Assembly: GCA_964346275.1 (NCBI GenBank)
Contig: CAYFUR010000039.1
Coordinates: 1-33,473, forward strand
DNA length: 33,473 nt
Source of the DNA: CAYFUR01 sp964346275
Lineage (GTDB): Bacteria > Sumerlaeota > Sumerlaeia > SLMS01
Direction: 5' to 3'
The notes beneath the pieces were generated by a model. That model made no database searches and was not told the origin of the DNA. It saw only the letters and a program-made list of their open reading frames with translations. The translations under genes were made by a program, and so were the position numbers. Shown piece by piece: positions 25,665 to 33,473 of this stretch (the stretch's first letter is position 1; every line of letters starts with the position of its first letter).

Positions 25665-27008
25665 CTATTCCGCGCCCGATTCCCGCTCCTCCGGAGCCGC
25701 TTCCCCGGGCTCGGGAAGGACCAGGCGCCACGCCGGATTGGCGAAGGCCATGCGATCATGGATGTTGTTCGCCTCTTCCATGCGGCCGGCCTTTTCCAAA
25801 ACCCGGAGCGCGTAGAGTTGATGAGTCAACAGGTCGGGCCGCAGGTTTGCCAGGGTCAGGGCAAAATCCGATTCGGCCTCGGGAATTTCGGACAGGCCGG
25901 CGGTGTCCGCCAGCAGCTGGACCTCGATCAAAAGAGGCGCCGCGGGGAAATTCTCCGTCAAGTAGGCCATATCCGTTCCCCAGGCATGATAGTCGCCGCG
26001 GCGGGCGTGCTGGGTCATGCGCTCCACCCGCAATCCGAGAACATTCGGCCACGCCTGCACGGCCTTATTGATCAGCGGCAACCCATCCTTCGGATCTTCA
26101 AATCGCGCGCGAAGTGCCAGTGCGGGGGGATAATCAGAAAGCTCCTCCCAGACATTTTTCGCATGTTCGTAGCGGATCTTGCCGACGGACCCTTTGTCCG
26201 CGGTGATTTCCATGTCCTGATAGATCGCTGTGGGCGGATCGCCGATTTTCCCCAGCTTGACCTCGGTACCCTTGGGAAACTCGCCGACGGCATCTGATAG
26301 CCCCGCCTCATCGAGATCAGCCCATGTCACCTCGTCTCCCACTTCTTTTTCAGAAGTGACGGCATACATCTTCAGGTATTCTTCGAGGCGTTCGAGTTGG
26401 CCTTGAATCTGATCGGCAGCCATGGATGCGGGAAAATAGAAGTGATCGAGGAGGAACTCACGCAGAACGATCTCGCGCTTGAGAAATTCCGGGGCGTCCT
26501 CATCCGTATAGATCTTTTTCCAACGCTGGCGCGCGTATTTGTCCGGACTGATGATTCTCTGGCGGATTTGCTGGTTGCCGCGCAACAGCAGGAGCGCGCC
26601 GGCCCCGGGCGTGTGGTTGCCGCCGAGCGAGGACGTAAAGATTCGCCGCTCTTCGTCCCAGAAGTATTGCTCTTCGCTGGGATGCTCGAGAAGCTCGGGC
26701 ATCAAGTCTTTCTCTCTGAGGGCGTCGAGAGAAACTTTTTCGTCCGGAAAGTTTGACTGGAATTCCTGGGCCGCGGCGTTCAGCCGCTGGAGATTCAGCC
26801 GCGACGGCCCCGCCGGATCCCGAGGATTTACCTCGATCACGTAGAGGCCTTCCGAGCCGTAAGACTGCTCGAACACCGCGAGCCATTTCTGCCTCTCCAG
26901 AACCTCGGCGTCCTGCGCCGGGGCGGTAAAGACGAGAGCCGCAACAGCAAGCAGGCACGCGGCGAATAACCTCGTGTTCAGTTCAAGCGGGAAATTTGCT
27001 TCAGACAT
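25665..27008 (-). CDS. secreted protein of unknown function, possibly TPR-like
   Basis: Protein of 447 aa with a signal peptide (hydrophobic core LFAACLLAVAALVF, probable cleavage after FTAPA), then a soluble, mostly helical periplasmic body. The C-terminal third (ALALRARFEDPKDG, then AYLTENFPAAPLL and YALRVLEKAGRMEEANNI) looks like degenerate tetratricopeptide helices. No enzymatic motif was found. Its start overlaps the response-regulator gene by 31 bp, so it is translationally linked with the two-component system and could be its output or accessory sensor. I do not recognise the family. Confidence 0.75.
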   Translation of the reverse strand: MSEANFPLELNTRLFAACLLAVAALVFTAPAQDAEVLERQKWLAVFEQSYGSEGLYVIEVNPRDPAGPSRLNLQRLNAAAQEFQSNFPDEKVSLDALREKDLMPELLEHPSEEQYFWDEERRIFTSSLGGNHTPGAGALLLLRGNQQIRQRIISPDKYARQRWKKIYTDEDAPEFLKREIVLREFLLDHFYFPASMAADQIQGQLERLEEYLKMYAVTSEKEVGDEVTWADLDEAGLSDAVGEFPKGTEVKLGKIGDPPTAIYQDMEITADKGSVGKIRYEHAKNVWEELSDYPPALALRARFEDPKDGLPLINKAVQAWPNVLGLRVERMTQHARRGDYHAWGTDMAYLTENFPAAPLLIEVQLLADTAGLSEIPEAESDFALTLANLRPDLLTHQLYALRVLEKAGRMEEANNIHDRMAFANPAWRLVLPEPGEAAPEERESGAE

Positions 27009-28243
27009 TCCAGAGCCGTTTCGCGAATTTTCGAGACTTTTTCCATCTCGCTGATTTCAGGGTGTATATAGGGATTGCGGAAGTGCTGGAGGGAGACAAG
27101 CAGCTGGGCAAAGCGCAATGTCTCTTCTTCGCTTTCGAAGGACTTGATGTTGAGGGGGTTGTTGATCTTCACCTGCCCTTTCATGGATTTCACCGTATAG
27201 TTGCGCGCGAAACAGACGATCATGATCCCCAGTGCCTTCAGGCCATCGGGCTTGTAACGTGCTTCGTGCTCGATGATCCGCTGGAAGACCTGGCGCACAT
27301 TATCCACGGTGAAATCGAAGGGAATCTGCTGCTCCAGACGCAACAGGTGCTGGTGGTAAAAGATGTCCAGTTGGCCTGTTTTCTGATCGATCAAGCTCCG
27401 GATCAGCTTGATACTCGCCTTGTCGGACAGGAAGCGGTTGAGCTTTTTCCGCAGCCGGACTTTCGCCTCGTTCTCCACCGCAAAGCAGTAGGAGAAGCCG
27501 ATATTCCGGGAGAAGTCCACGGCCATGGCCGGCTGGTCGCCTCCCTGCTCCTGATAGAAATACTCCGCGGTCTTCAGCTCCTTGGCGGTATCGGGAGAGA
27601 ACTTCTCCATCTCGGGAAGAATCCCCTTCAACTTCTGCTCCACCTCCTGGATACGCTTTTCCCCGGCATTTTCGAATTCCGACTCCAATTGTTCACGCAC
27701 GTCGCGCTCCGTCAGGTTCGCGAGGGCGTCGTAAGCCTCCTGAAGAATCACCGGGTGCTGGTTGGGGGCGCTGCTGATTTCGCGCAGCCGGGCCACGTCC
27801 TTGCTCGTCGCGTTGTCCGAGTCCGTGGCAATCCGGTCGATCTCCTCGCGCAATTCGCGGAGCTTCCGGCCCTGTGTTTTGGCCTGCTCGATGGCCGTGT
27901 AAAGCTCTTCGAGATGCTCGTCGATCTTCTGCTTGGTCAGAACGCGTTCCGCGCCCAGCTCTTTGGCGATGGAGCCCTCTTCGAAAGTGCCCACGGCGGA
28001 AATGAGAACCACGGGGATGAACGGATCGATCTGCTTGATGTTGCGGATGACGTCGAGCCCCTCCGTCGGGGTTCTCATGCTCAAATCCGTGACAATCAAA
28101 TCCGGCTGTTCTGATTCATAGACGTGCAGGGCATCGGCGCCGTTTTCCGCCTCCACCACGTCGTAATTCTGAATCATCAAATTCCGCCGGAAGGCAGAGC
28201 GATAGAGTTCATTATCATCCACCACGAGGACTTTAGTCGGCAT
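26978..28243 (-). CDS. response regulator with receiver domain and HEPN-like C-terminal domain
   Basis: Receiver domain at residues 1-120 with all key residues: Asp9/Asp10, phospho-acceptor Asp53, Ser82 and Lys104. A coiled-coil-rich linker (about 115-220) follows, then a helical C-terminal domain of unknown family (about 230-421). Near its end is RNPYIH (Arg389 to His394), the Rx4H pattern with Asn after Arg that is typical of HEPN domains, followed by one last helix. No helix-turn-helix, GGDEF or ATPase output domain is present, so DNA binding is not expected. It begins 12 bp after the histidine kinase gene, its obvious partner. The HEPN reading is inference from one motif and helical layout. 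Confidence 0.88.
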   Translation of the reverse strand: MPTKVLVVDDNELYRSAFRRNLMIQNYDVVEAENGADALHVYESEQPDLIVTDLSMRTPTEGLDVIRNIKQIDPFIPVVLISAVGTFEEGSIAKELGAERVLTKQKIDEHLEELYTAIEQAKTQGRKLRELREEIDRIATDSDNATSKDVARLREISSAPNQHPVILQEAYDALANLTERDVREQLESEFENAGEKRIQEVEQKLKGILPEMEKFSPDTAKELKTAEYFYQEQGGDQPAMAVDFSRNIGFSYCFAVENEAKVRLRKKLNRFLSDKASIKLIRSLIDQKTGQLDIFYHQHLLRLEQQIPFDFTVDNVRQVFQRIIEHEARYKPDGLKALGIMIVCFARNYTVKSMKGQVKINNPLNIKSFESEEETLRFAQLLVSLQHFRNPYIHPEISEMEKVSKIRETALECLKQISRLN

Positions 28244-28255
28244 TGAGGTCTCCGT

Positions 28256-30346
28256 TCAGACTTTCTGCAGGTGTGGTTTGTCCAGTTCAGCGGGGGGCGG
28301 AGAGGGGCGGACTGGCTCCTCGTCGGATTCTTTCACAATGGGCAGGCGGATGGCAAACTGTGCGCCGCCTTCCGGGCGGTTTGAAGCGGAGATGTCTCCG
28401 CGGTGGAACTCTCGAACAATGGTCTGCACCCAATTCAACCCGAGCCCTTCTCCCTCCTGGTTCGCCTTCGTCGAAAACCCGAGGTGGAAAATATCGGACA
28501 GCGTTTCCGGCGAGAGCAGATTTCCTTCCTCGTCGCAAATACCGGTCCCTGTATCCGCCACACGGATTTCAAGGCGTCCGTGTTTCTTGTCATGTTTCGT
28601 ATAGATCGTAATCGTTCCCTCGGGGCTTTCCGCCGACGTGGCACGCTTGATCGCATCCGCCGCGTTCGTGAGCAAGTTGAAAAGAGCGAGGCGCAGCAGG
28701 CGAGGCTCGACACGCGTCTCCGGGAGATGATCCGCCAACTCTTCTTTGATCTTGATCGAAGTGGATATAGACAGCTGGTAAAGTTCGCACACGTCGTGGA
28801 CGAGTTCGGTCAGGCACACGGTCTCGAATTTCGGCTTTTGGAGATAGCTGAAGCTGCGATAAAGATTGACGATTTCCTGGAGGAAGCGCGTGTTGTTGAG
28901 CAAGGCTTCCAGTGACTCTTTGAACAGTTTTTCCTTCTCAGGCGATTCTTTCACTTGCTCGGCATCCAGCGAGAGAAAGGCGCGCACGGTCATCAGTTCC
29001 AGCTTGCTGGTGGCGATAATATTGGTCAGGTCGTGGCCCAGGTTGCGCGAGAGAGAAATATTGGCCTTGGACTTCTCCTGGAGGATCATGCGCCGCTGCT
29101 CCGCGACACTGTTGATGGCATAGCGCAGTTCCTGGGCAATGCGGCTGTAGAGGTCCGTCCACCAGTCATTGGGATGGCTGGTGGTTCCGCGGATCACCAG
29201 CATGAGCAGGCGCCCCTCTGTGCTGGAAACCACGTCACAAAAGAACGGATCAACCCCGCCCCTTTCCGGGGAAATAATCTGGCGCCTCCATCGGCTCTCA
29301 TCCTCGCTGGGCGGGTATTGGTGAAGCCGCTCCTCCACGAGTTTCTCAAAGGCAGCACGTTGCGCTTCTTCGCCGGCGTCCGGCTCGCGAAAGCATTTCT
29401 CCGCATGCCAGTGGAGATTGTCATCATCGCTGACGAAAATCCAGACTTGGCATTCGGAGGCGCCGGCAATCTGGCGAGCGGTTCCCACAATCTGGCGGAC
29501 GGTTTCCGGTACCCGATCGAGTACGGGCTCGATGTGCGAGAGGCCTTCGCTGGAGATATACTCGCGGAGATCCTTGGAAAGGCGCGTGAGCGCCGCATCC
29601 CGCGCCAGGTTGTTGTAGGCCCGCTCGAGCGGCGATTTCGGCGAGGGAATAATGGGAGAGGACTTCCGGCCCTTAAACTGCATATAGTTTAAAACCCGGC
29701 TCAGCGGCAGCAGAACAAGCCGCATCAACAGGTAGTAAATGAGGGTCAGGAGCAAGACCGACCCGATCATGAACCACCGGTATTTTGTGGTAAGGGTTTC
29801 AATGTCCGAATTATTCTTCGCCGTCGTCATGGACAGCCGGAACCGTCCGATGGGATTCAGGTTCTGGTCCTGAAAACTCTGGCGTGTCTCGCGGATAAAG
29901 TCGCCGGTCAGAAGACGGTTGCTCCAGTCGTGGTTCTCTTCGAGGCGCCCGGGCCTCGCCACCTCGATCAGCGTGTTTCCCGCGGTATCCTCGAGAACCG
30001 CGCGCACCGCTGTTGGAGAGGAATTCAACAGGGCCTCCATTGCCTTGCGGCCCTGTTGGCGGAGGGGTTCGAGTTGCTCTCTGCTCTGCCCTTGCGCCCG
30101 GCGGTAGGCATACTGTTTGAGGACGCTGCTCGCCTGGGTGGCCGCGTCGAAATCGATATACTTTCCCTCGTCCAGATAGCGGGCGATCAATTCGCGCTTG
30201 GCGGGGTTGTAGTAGGCGGTTTCAAGGACGTAAAGGCTGCCCGTCACCGCAGCGATATACAGCGCTGTGGCGATCACGAGCAGGCTGGCACCACGCAGCC
30301 TGTTGCGGTGGCTTTGGGTCATCTCTGATCGCTCTGACTTTGCCAT
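28256..30346 (-). CDS. membrane-bound sensor histidine kinase with GAF-like domain
   Basis: Kinase of 696 aa. Membrane helices at about 21-42 and 191-213 enclose a periplasmic sensor domain of about 150 residues. Then come a short HAMP-like segment, a GAF-like domain (about 270-400), the dimerisation helix with phospho-acceptor His438 in NLGHDLTN, and a HATPase domain with NLLTNAADAI (N box), VADTGTGI (G1) and GEGLGLNW (G2). It lies 9 bp after the LptE-like gene and 12 bp before the response-regulator gene. The periplasmic sensor and its lol/lpt neighbours suggest that it reports on envelope state; the signal is not known. Confidence 0.93.
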   Translation of the reverse strand: MAKSERSEMTQSHRNRLRGASLLVIATALYIAAVTGSLYVLETAYYNPAKRELIARYLDEGKYIDFDAATQASSVLKQYAYRRAQGQSREQLEPLRQQGRKAMEALLNSSPTAVRAVLEDTAGNTLIEVARPGRLEENHDWSNRLLTGDFIRETRQSFQDQNLNPIGRFRLSMTTAKNNSDIETLTTKYRWFMIGSVLLLTLIYYLLMRLVLLPLSRVLNYMQFKGRKSSPIIPSPKSPLERAYNNLARDAALTRLSKDLREYISSEGLSHIEPVLDRVPETVRQIVGTARQIAGASECQVWIFVSDDDNLHWHAEKCFREPDAGEEAQRAAFEKLVEERLHQYPPSEDESRWRRQIISPERGGVDPFFCDVVSSTEGRLLMLVIRGTTSHPNDWWTDLYSRIAQELRYAINSVAEQRRMILQEKSKANISLSRNLGHDLTNIIATSKLELMTVRAFLSLDAEQVKESPEKEKLFKESLEALLNNTRFLQEIVNLYRSFSYLQKPKFETVCLTELVHDVCELYQLSISTSIKIKEELADHLPETRVEPRLLRLALFNLLTNAADAIKRATSAESPEGTITIYTKHDKKHGRLEIRVADTGTGICDEEGNLLSPETLSDIFHLGFSTKANQEGEGLGLNWVQTIVREFHRGDISASNRPEGGAQFAIRLPIVKESDEEPVRPSPPPAELDKPHLQKV

Positions 30347-30355
30347 CTATTCCTT

Positions 30356-30940
30356 TCAGTCCAATGGCTCCACTTCCAAACGGGTTTCCGAGTCGCGGTA
30401 TGGGTCAGCTTCATAGGCGAAAGTCTCATCGAACTGTCCGGTAATCACCTCGAGAACCAGCTGGCGGCTGAATACGCGCGCGAGTTCAGCTTTCTCGTCC
30501 GGCTCGGGGTTAAAGGTCGTCGTTCGTGGATCGTCGTTAAAGAAATACTGGGTCATGAAGGAGCGGCGCCCCCCGATGGAAGGCCGGCCAGGGATGTTTT
30601 CTTTGATGCGGAACGTGGTTTCCAGCCGATACATCTTGGCCGTGGCGTAATCGTCACTATCCAGCGCAAGCGGCGTGACCTGGAACTGGCGCAAAGTCAC
30701 GTCCACGATCGCGTCTGCTTCATCCTCGCGAACCAGGTCGAGACGGCCATCGGCCAGGAACTCTTCCTGGGCCGCCACGGTGAGCCTTTCTTCCAGGCCG
30801 ATCTCCGAAGTGCGGTTATCGATCATCGGCATATAAATCGATCGCACTGAGGGAGGCAGCGTTCGGTCGCGCACAACGGGGGAACAGGCCGACCCCAGAA
30901 AAACCGTCAAGATCATCGTCAGTCCCGCCAGCCACTTCAT
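30356..30940 (-). CDS. LptE-like outer-membrane lipoprotein
   Basis: Lipoprotein of 194 aa resembling LptE, the plug of the LPS-translocation pore LptD. The lipobox LGSAC gives a lipidated Cys at about residue 19. The family pattern follows: IYMPMIDNRT, then GLEERLTVAAQEEFLADGRLDLV. The start is ATG 30940 with GGAG nine bases upstream; the in-frame ATG at 30955 would put this site inside the gene. It is 33 bp after the LolA-like gene and 9 bp before the kinase. No LptD is in the window. The match is to the family pattern, not to a specific characterised protein. Confidence 0.82.
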   Translation of the reverse strand: MKWLAGLTMILTVFLGSACSPVVRDRTLPPSVRSIYMPMIDNRTSEIGLEERLTVAAQEEFLADGRLDLVREDEADAIVDVTLRQFQVTPLALDSDDYATAKMYRLETTFRIKENIPGRPSIGGRRSFMTQYFFNDDPRTTTFNPEPDEKAELARVFSRQLVLEVITGQFDETFAYEADPYRDSETRLEVEPLD

Positions 30941-30973
30941 TGTCCCAGTCTCCAAATCGGATGTCTTCCCGGC

Positions 30974-31702
30974 TCAGTAACGCAACACATCGGCGTCGTC
31001 TGGCCATTTGGTTTCAAACACAGAATCTTTAATCTTCGGATTCACCTGCACCTTGCGCAAATTGACGGTGGTCGTCGATTGCGGATCTTCCAAAGTGATT
31101 CTCTTCGGCTGCTTCTCTTCCCGCGAGAAAAAAATCGTGATCGTTTCATAGCCCATGGACCGATTCAGGTCTCTGGACTTGAACGCAATGGCGATCTGGT
31201 CCTTCGGCGTTTCCTTCTCCGAGATGGAGACTTCAAACAAATCCTGAATCTTTTCCGTCTTCAGGCCGAAGCCGAGCAGAAGCTGGTTCATCGGCGCGTC
31301 CTCCCCCTGCTCCTGGGGGATAATCTCGACTTGCTCCAGCTCGGGCACGTAGGTGATCAGCTCGCCATCGCGCATCCAAATCTTCTCGTTGCTCTCCCCG
31401 CTTTCGTAAACGGCGTGAAACTGGTCCGGGGCACGGTACCAAAAGCGGCCGCTGCTCTCGACCTCGTTCATCAGGCCGTGATCGATCCGAAGCTGGTCGA
31501 ATTCCGCACGCAAAGACTTGGTATTGCTGTATTTATCCTCCAGCCCCTCGAGGAATTGGAGCGCCCTGGACTTTTCCTCGGTGGCTTGCTGGTTCGTCGC
31601 TGGCTGGGTTGCCGGAGATTGCTCCTGGGCACCGATAGATGCAGGAAGACCCAGGGCGGCGGCGCAGAGGAGAATCAGGGTTTGGCGGGCGAATCGTTTC
31701 AT
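30974..31702 (-). CDS. LolA-like periplasmic lipoprotein carrier
   Basis: Periplasmic protein of 242 aa with a signal peptide (LILLCAAALGLPASIGA) and a low-complexity Gln/Thr/Pro linker (about 26-42), then a LolA/LolB-type beta-barrel domain. Family features: LRAEFDQ early, the GRFWYRAPDQFHAVY strand pair, and WMRDGELITYVPELEQVEI. It would shuttle lipoproteins to the outer membrane or have a related lipid-carrier role. First gene of the tight minus-strand cluster lolA-lptE-kinase-regulator-secreted protein. It is divergent from the transglutaminase-like gene. LolA paralogs with other tasks exist, so the exact role is open. Confidence 0.88.
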   Translation of the reverse strand: MKRFARQTLILLCAAALGLPASIGAQEQSPATQPATNQQATEEKSRALQFLEGLEDKYSNTKSLRAEFDQLRIDHGLMNEVESSGRFWYRAPDQFHAVYESGESNEKIWMRDGELITYVPELEQVEIIPQEQGEDAPMNQLLLGFGLKTEKIQDLFEVSISEKETPKDQIAIAFKSRDLNRSMGYETITIFFSREEKQPKRITLEDPQSTTTVNLRKVQVNPKIKDSVFETKWPDDADVLRY

Positions 31703-31859
31703 CGGTCACTCCTGGCCGAACTTTCCTTGCCGTATGCCGTCAAGAGCAAGGTTTTAATGGCGCAAAGCGGCGGCCTCTTACTCTTGCGCTCCCGATCAGA
31801 CTTGCTGCCAATGGAAAGAGTTTAACACCGTCGAAACAATAAACTGGGGGAGACTCGCG

Positions 31860-33419
31860 ATGAAACGTCGAAACTGGAAAAGCAAATTGCCCGCATTGAT
31901 CCTCGCTCTGGGCCTCGCCTCCCAGACTACGATCTTCGCCATGACCGCTCAGGAGTACGATCGCATTATGGAAGATGTCGCGGAACTCCAGGAAGAAGGC
32001 AGCCTTTCAAAAGCCGAAAACCTCGTCGAAGAAGCACTCGCCCAGGAAGACCTGACCGTCGGGCAGCGCCGTGAGCTGGAATATGAAATCGAACGCTCCC
32101 GCCGCATCCGCATGGATTACACAGTAACCGAGGAGCGGCTGAAAGAGATTCTCGATGGCCGCATTGAAGGGATGACCGAGGAAGAATTCGATCGCTGGGT
32201 GGATGAAGGCCGCTTCGACATGAAAATGATCGACGGAGAAAAACGCTTTGTGAACCCCAGCGCCTCGAACCTGCTCTTCCGCTATGAAGATGTCGCCGAG
32301 AGGCGCCGCGATCCACGCCCCACGGCCTGGCGCGATTACCTTTACGAACACGCCATGGAGGTGAAAGAGAACGTGGTCCCCGCGGAGGGAACGGCAGAAG
32401 CCCGCAATTACCACATCGAGATGACCATCTCCGTCGACGGGGGAACGATTCCCCAGGGCCAGAAGATCCAGTGCTGGATGCCCTTTCCCCAGCAATTCGC
32501 GGCCCAGAACAACGTGAAATTGCTCGACGCCACGCCCACGGTTTCCTGGGTCAACGCGCCGGACTATCCCATGCGTTCCCTTTACTTCGAGCAGCCCTCC
32601 AAGGGGCCGGAGCCAACGGTTTTCCGCGCGAGTTATTCCGTCTCCGTGCACCCCCGTTACTACGGCATCGATCCGGCGCGGGTTGCCTCCGTCGACCAGG
32701 AGAGCGCGCCGGGCCATGCCGAATTCCTGCGCGAGGAACCTCCCCATGTCGTGTTTACTCCCCGAATCAGGAATCTGGCGGAGGAAATCGTTGGCGGCGA
32801 AACAAACCCCGCCATCAAGGCCCGCCTGATCTACGATTGGGTTTGCGAAAACCTGAAATACAGCTACGCCCGCGAATACTCCACACTGCGCTGCATTCCC
32901 GAATACGTTCTCGATGGAAAATACGGCGACTGCGGCCAGATCGCCCTGCTGTATATCTCGCTCTGCCGCGCCGCCGGGGTCCCCGCCCGCTGGCAAAGCG
33001 GATGGGTCATCTATCCCCAGTTCCAGAACCTCCACGACTGGACGGAAATCTATCTCGCCCCCTACGGCTGGGTTCCCGTCGATCCCAATTTCGGCGTCGA
33101 GATTTACCGCTACTTCGATAACCTCAACGAAGAAGAGCGGGAAGAACTCCGCCAGTTTTTCTTTGGCGGGATGGATGCCTATCGCCTGACAGTAAACCGC
33201 ATCCACGGCTATCCTCATTATCCGCCGAAAAAGGATTTCCGCTCTGACAACGTCGATTTCCAGCGCGGCGAATTGGAATCGAACGGCGAGAATATCTATT
33301 TCGACAAGTTCAGCTATCGCCTGAAAACGCAATTCCTCGACAGCCGCGAACGCCGCCTCTGGCGGAAGAGCGAGGGCAAGCTCCCCGTTTCCATGCTATC
33401 GCCCAATACCGCGCGATAA
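31860..33419 (+). CDS. secreted transglutaminase-like cysteine peptidase-fold protein
   Basis: Exported protein of 519 aa. Signal peptide (ALILALGLASQTTIFA) is followed by an acidic helical region (about 30-130), a beta-rich part (about 180-285), and a transglutaminase core with the catalytic triad Cys358 (GDCGQ), His392 (NLHDWTEIY) and Asp408 (VPVDPNFG). These proteins act as amidases, peptidases or cross-linking enzymes on cell-surface substrates; the substrate is not evident. Start ATG 31860 has GGGGGAG seven bases upstream. It is divergent from lolA, and a strong terminator hairpin follows. Confidence 0.92.
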   Translation: MKRRNWKSKLPALILALGLASQTTIFAMTAQEYDRIMEDVAELQEEGSLSKAENLVEEALAQEDLTVGQRRELEYEIERSRRIRMDYTVTEERLKEILDGRIEGMTEEEFDRWVDEGRFDMKMIDGEKRFVNPSASNLLFRYEDVAERRRDPRPTAWRDYLYEHAMEVKENVVPAEGTAEARNYHIEMTISVDGGTIPQGQKIQCWMPFPQQFAAQNNVKLLDATPTVSWVNAPDYPMRSLYFEQPSKGPEPTVFRASYSVSVHPRYYGIDPARVASVDQESAPGHAEFLREEPPHVVFTPRIRNLAEEIVGGETNPAIKARLIYDWVCENLKYSYAREYSTLRCIPEYVLDGKYGDCGQIALLYISLCRAAGVPARWQSGWVIYPQFQNLHDWTEIYLAPYGWVPVDPNFGVEIYRYFDNLNEEEREELRQFFFGGMDAYRLTVNRIHGYPHYPPKKDFRSDNVDFQRGELESNGENIYFDKFSYRLKTQFLDSRERRLWRKSEGKLPVSMLSPNTAR

Positions 33420-33445
33420 CCATTTCACAGCCTGTCTAGACGAGA

Positions 33446-33473
33446 AGAGCCCCCTGCCGCGGCAGGGGGCTCT
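33446..33473 (+). terminator. intrinsic-terminator stem after transglutaminase-like gene
   Basis: The last 28 bases form a perfect palindrome with 14-bp arms (AGAGCCCCCTGCCG and its complement), 27 bp after the stop codon. Any T-tract would lie just outside the window. The symmetry would let it work on both strands. Confidence 0.75.

Overview
The window reads as chromosomal DNA of a GC-rich, diderm, anaerobic or facultatively anaerobic bacterium. Diderm: it encodes a LolA-like lipoprotein carrier and an LptE-like lipoprotein. Anaerobic: it carries two complete sets of genes for NADH-linked, trimeric [FeFe]-hydrogenases, plus ferredoxin-NADP reductase. The short prepilin-like protein ending in a 'DPTNG..S.GDI.R' tail is of a type I associate with Planctomycetes-like and candidate phyla (Sumerlaeota/BRC1, Hydrogenedentota). 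That placement is a guess from memory, not a result.

Layout. Positions 1-8626 (all minus strand) form a hydrogenase region. In transcription order it holds a small polytopic membrane protein, hydrogenase set 1 (NuoE-like, NuoF-like, [FeFe] catalytic subunit), a prepilin-like gene whose start overlaps the hydrogenase stop, a 339-bp spacer, and hydrogenase set 2 (NuoE-like, HndB-NuoF fusion, [FeFe] catalytic subunit cut by the window edge). Upstream of the first gene lie two near-identical 18-bp palindromes that fit a Rex (NADH/NAD+ sensing) operator. This is the strongest regulatory signal in the window. Positions 8904-10238 encode an LCAT/PDAT-like alpha/beta hydrolase, and 10413-10489 is tRNA-Val(GAC).

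Positions 10671-15742: inorganic pyrophosphatase (+); then a tight minus-strand cluster of ferredoxin-NADP reductase, MazG and two small membrane proteins; then a divergent ROK-family regulator (+), with inverted repeats in the shared upstream region. Positions 15746-21754 (minus): a large GT-C-like membrane protein and cobalamin-dependent methionine synthase MetH. A TetR regulator is divergent from metH, with a 28-bp near-perfect palindrome between them. A small HExxH protein follows.

Positions 23220-31702 (minus): an apparent operon lolA-lptE-histidine kinase-response regulator-secreted protein, followed by a MrfA/YprA-type DEAD-box helicase. The response regulator ends in a helical domain with an RNxxxH motif like that of HEPN domains. 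The window closes with a secreted transglutaminase-like protein (+) and a perfect 28-bp palindromic terminator stem.

Working together: the hydrogenases would reoxidise NADH (and possibly reduced ferredoxin) to H2 under redox control by Rex. Two paralogs with different active-site L1 motifs suggest a division of labour. The lol/lpt-two-component cluster looks like an envelope-state sensing module. No CRISPR array, insertion sequence, phage gene or recognisable riboswitch was seen.
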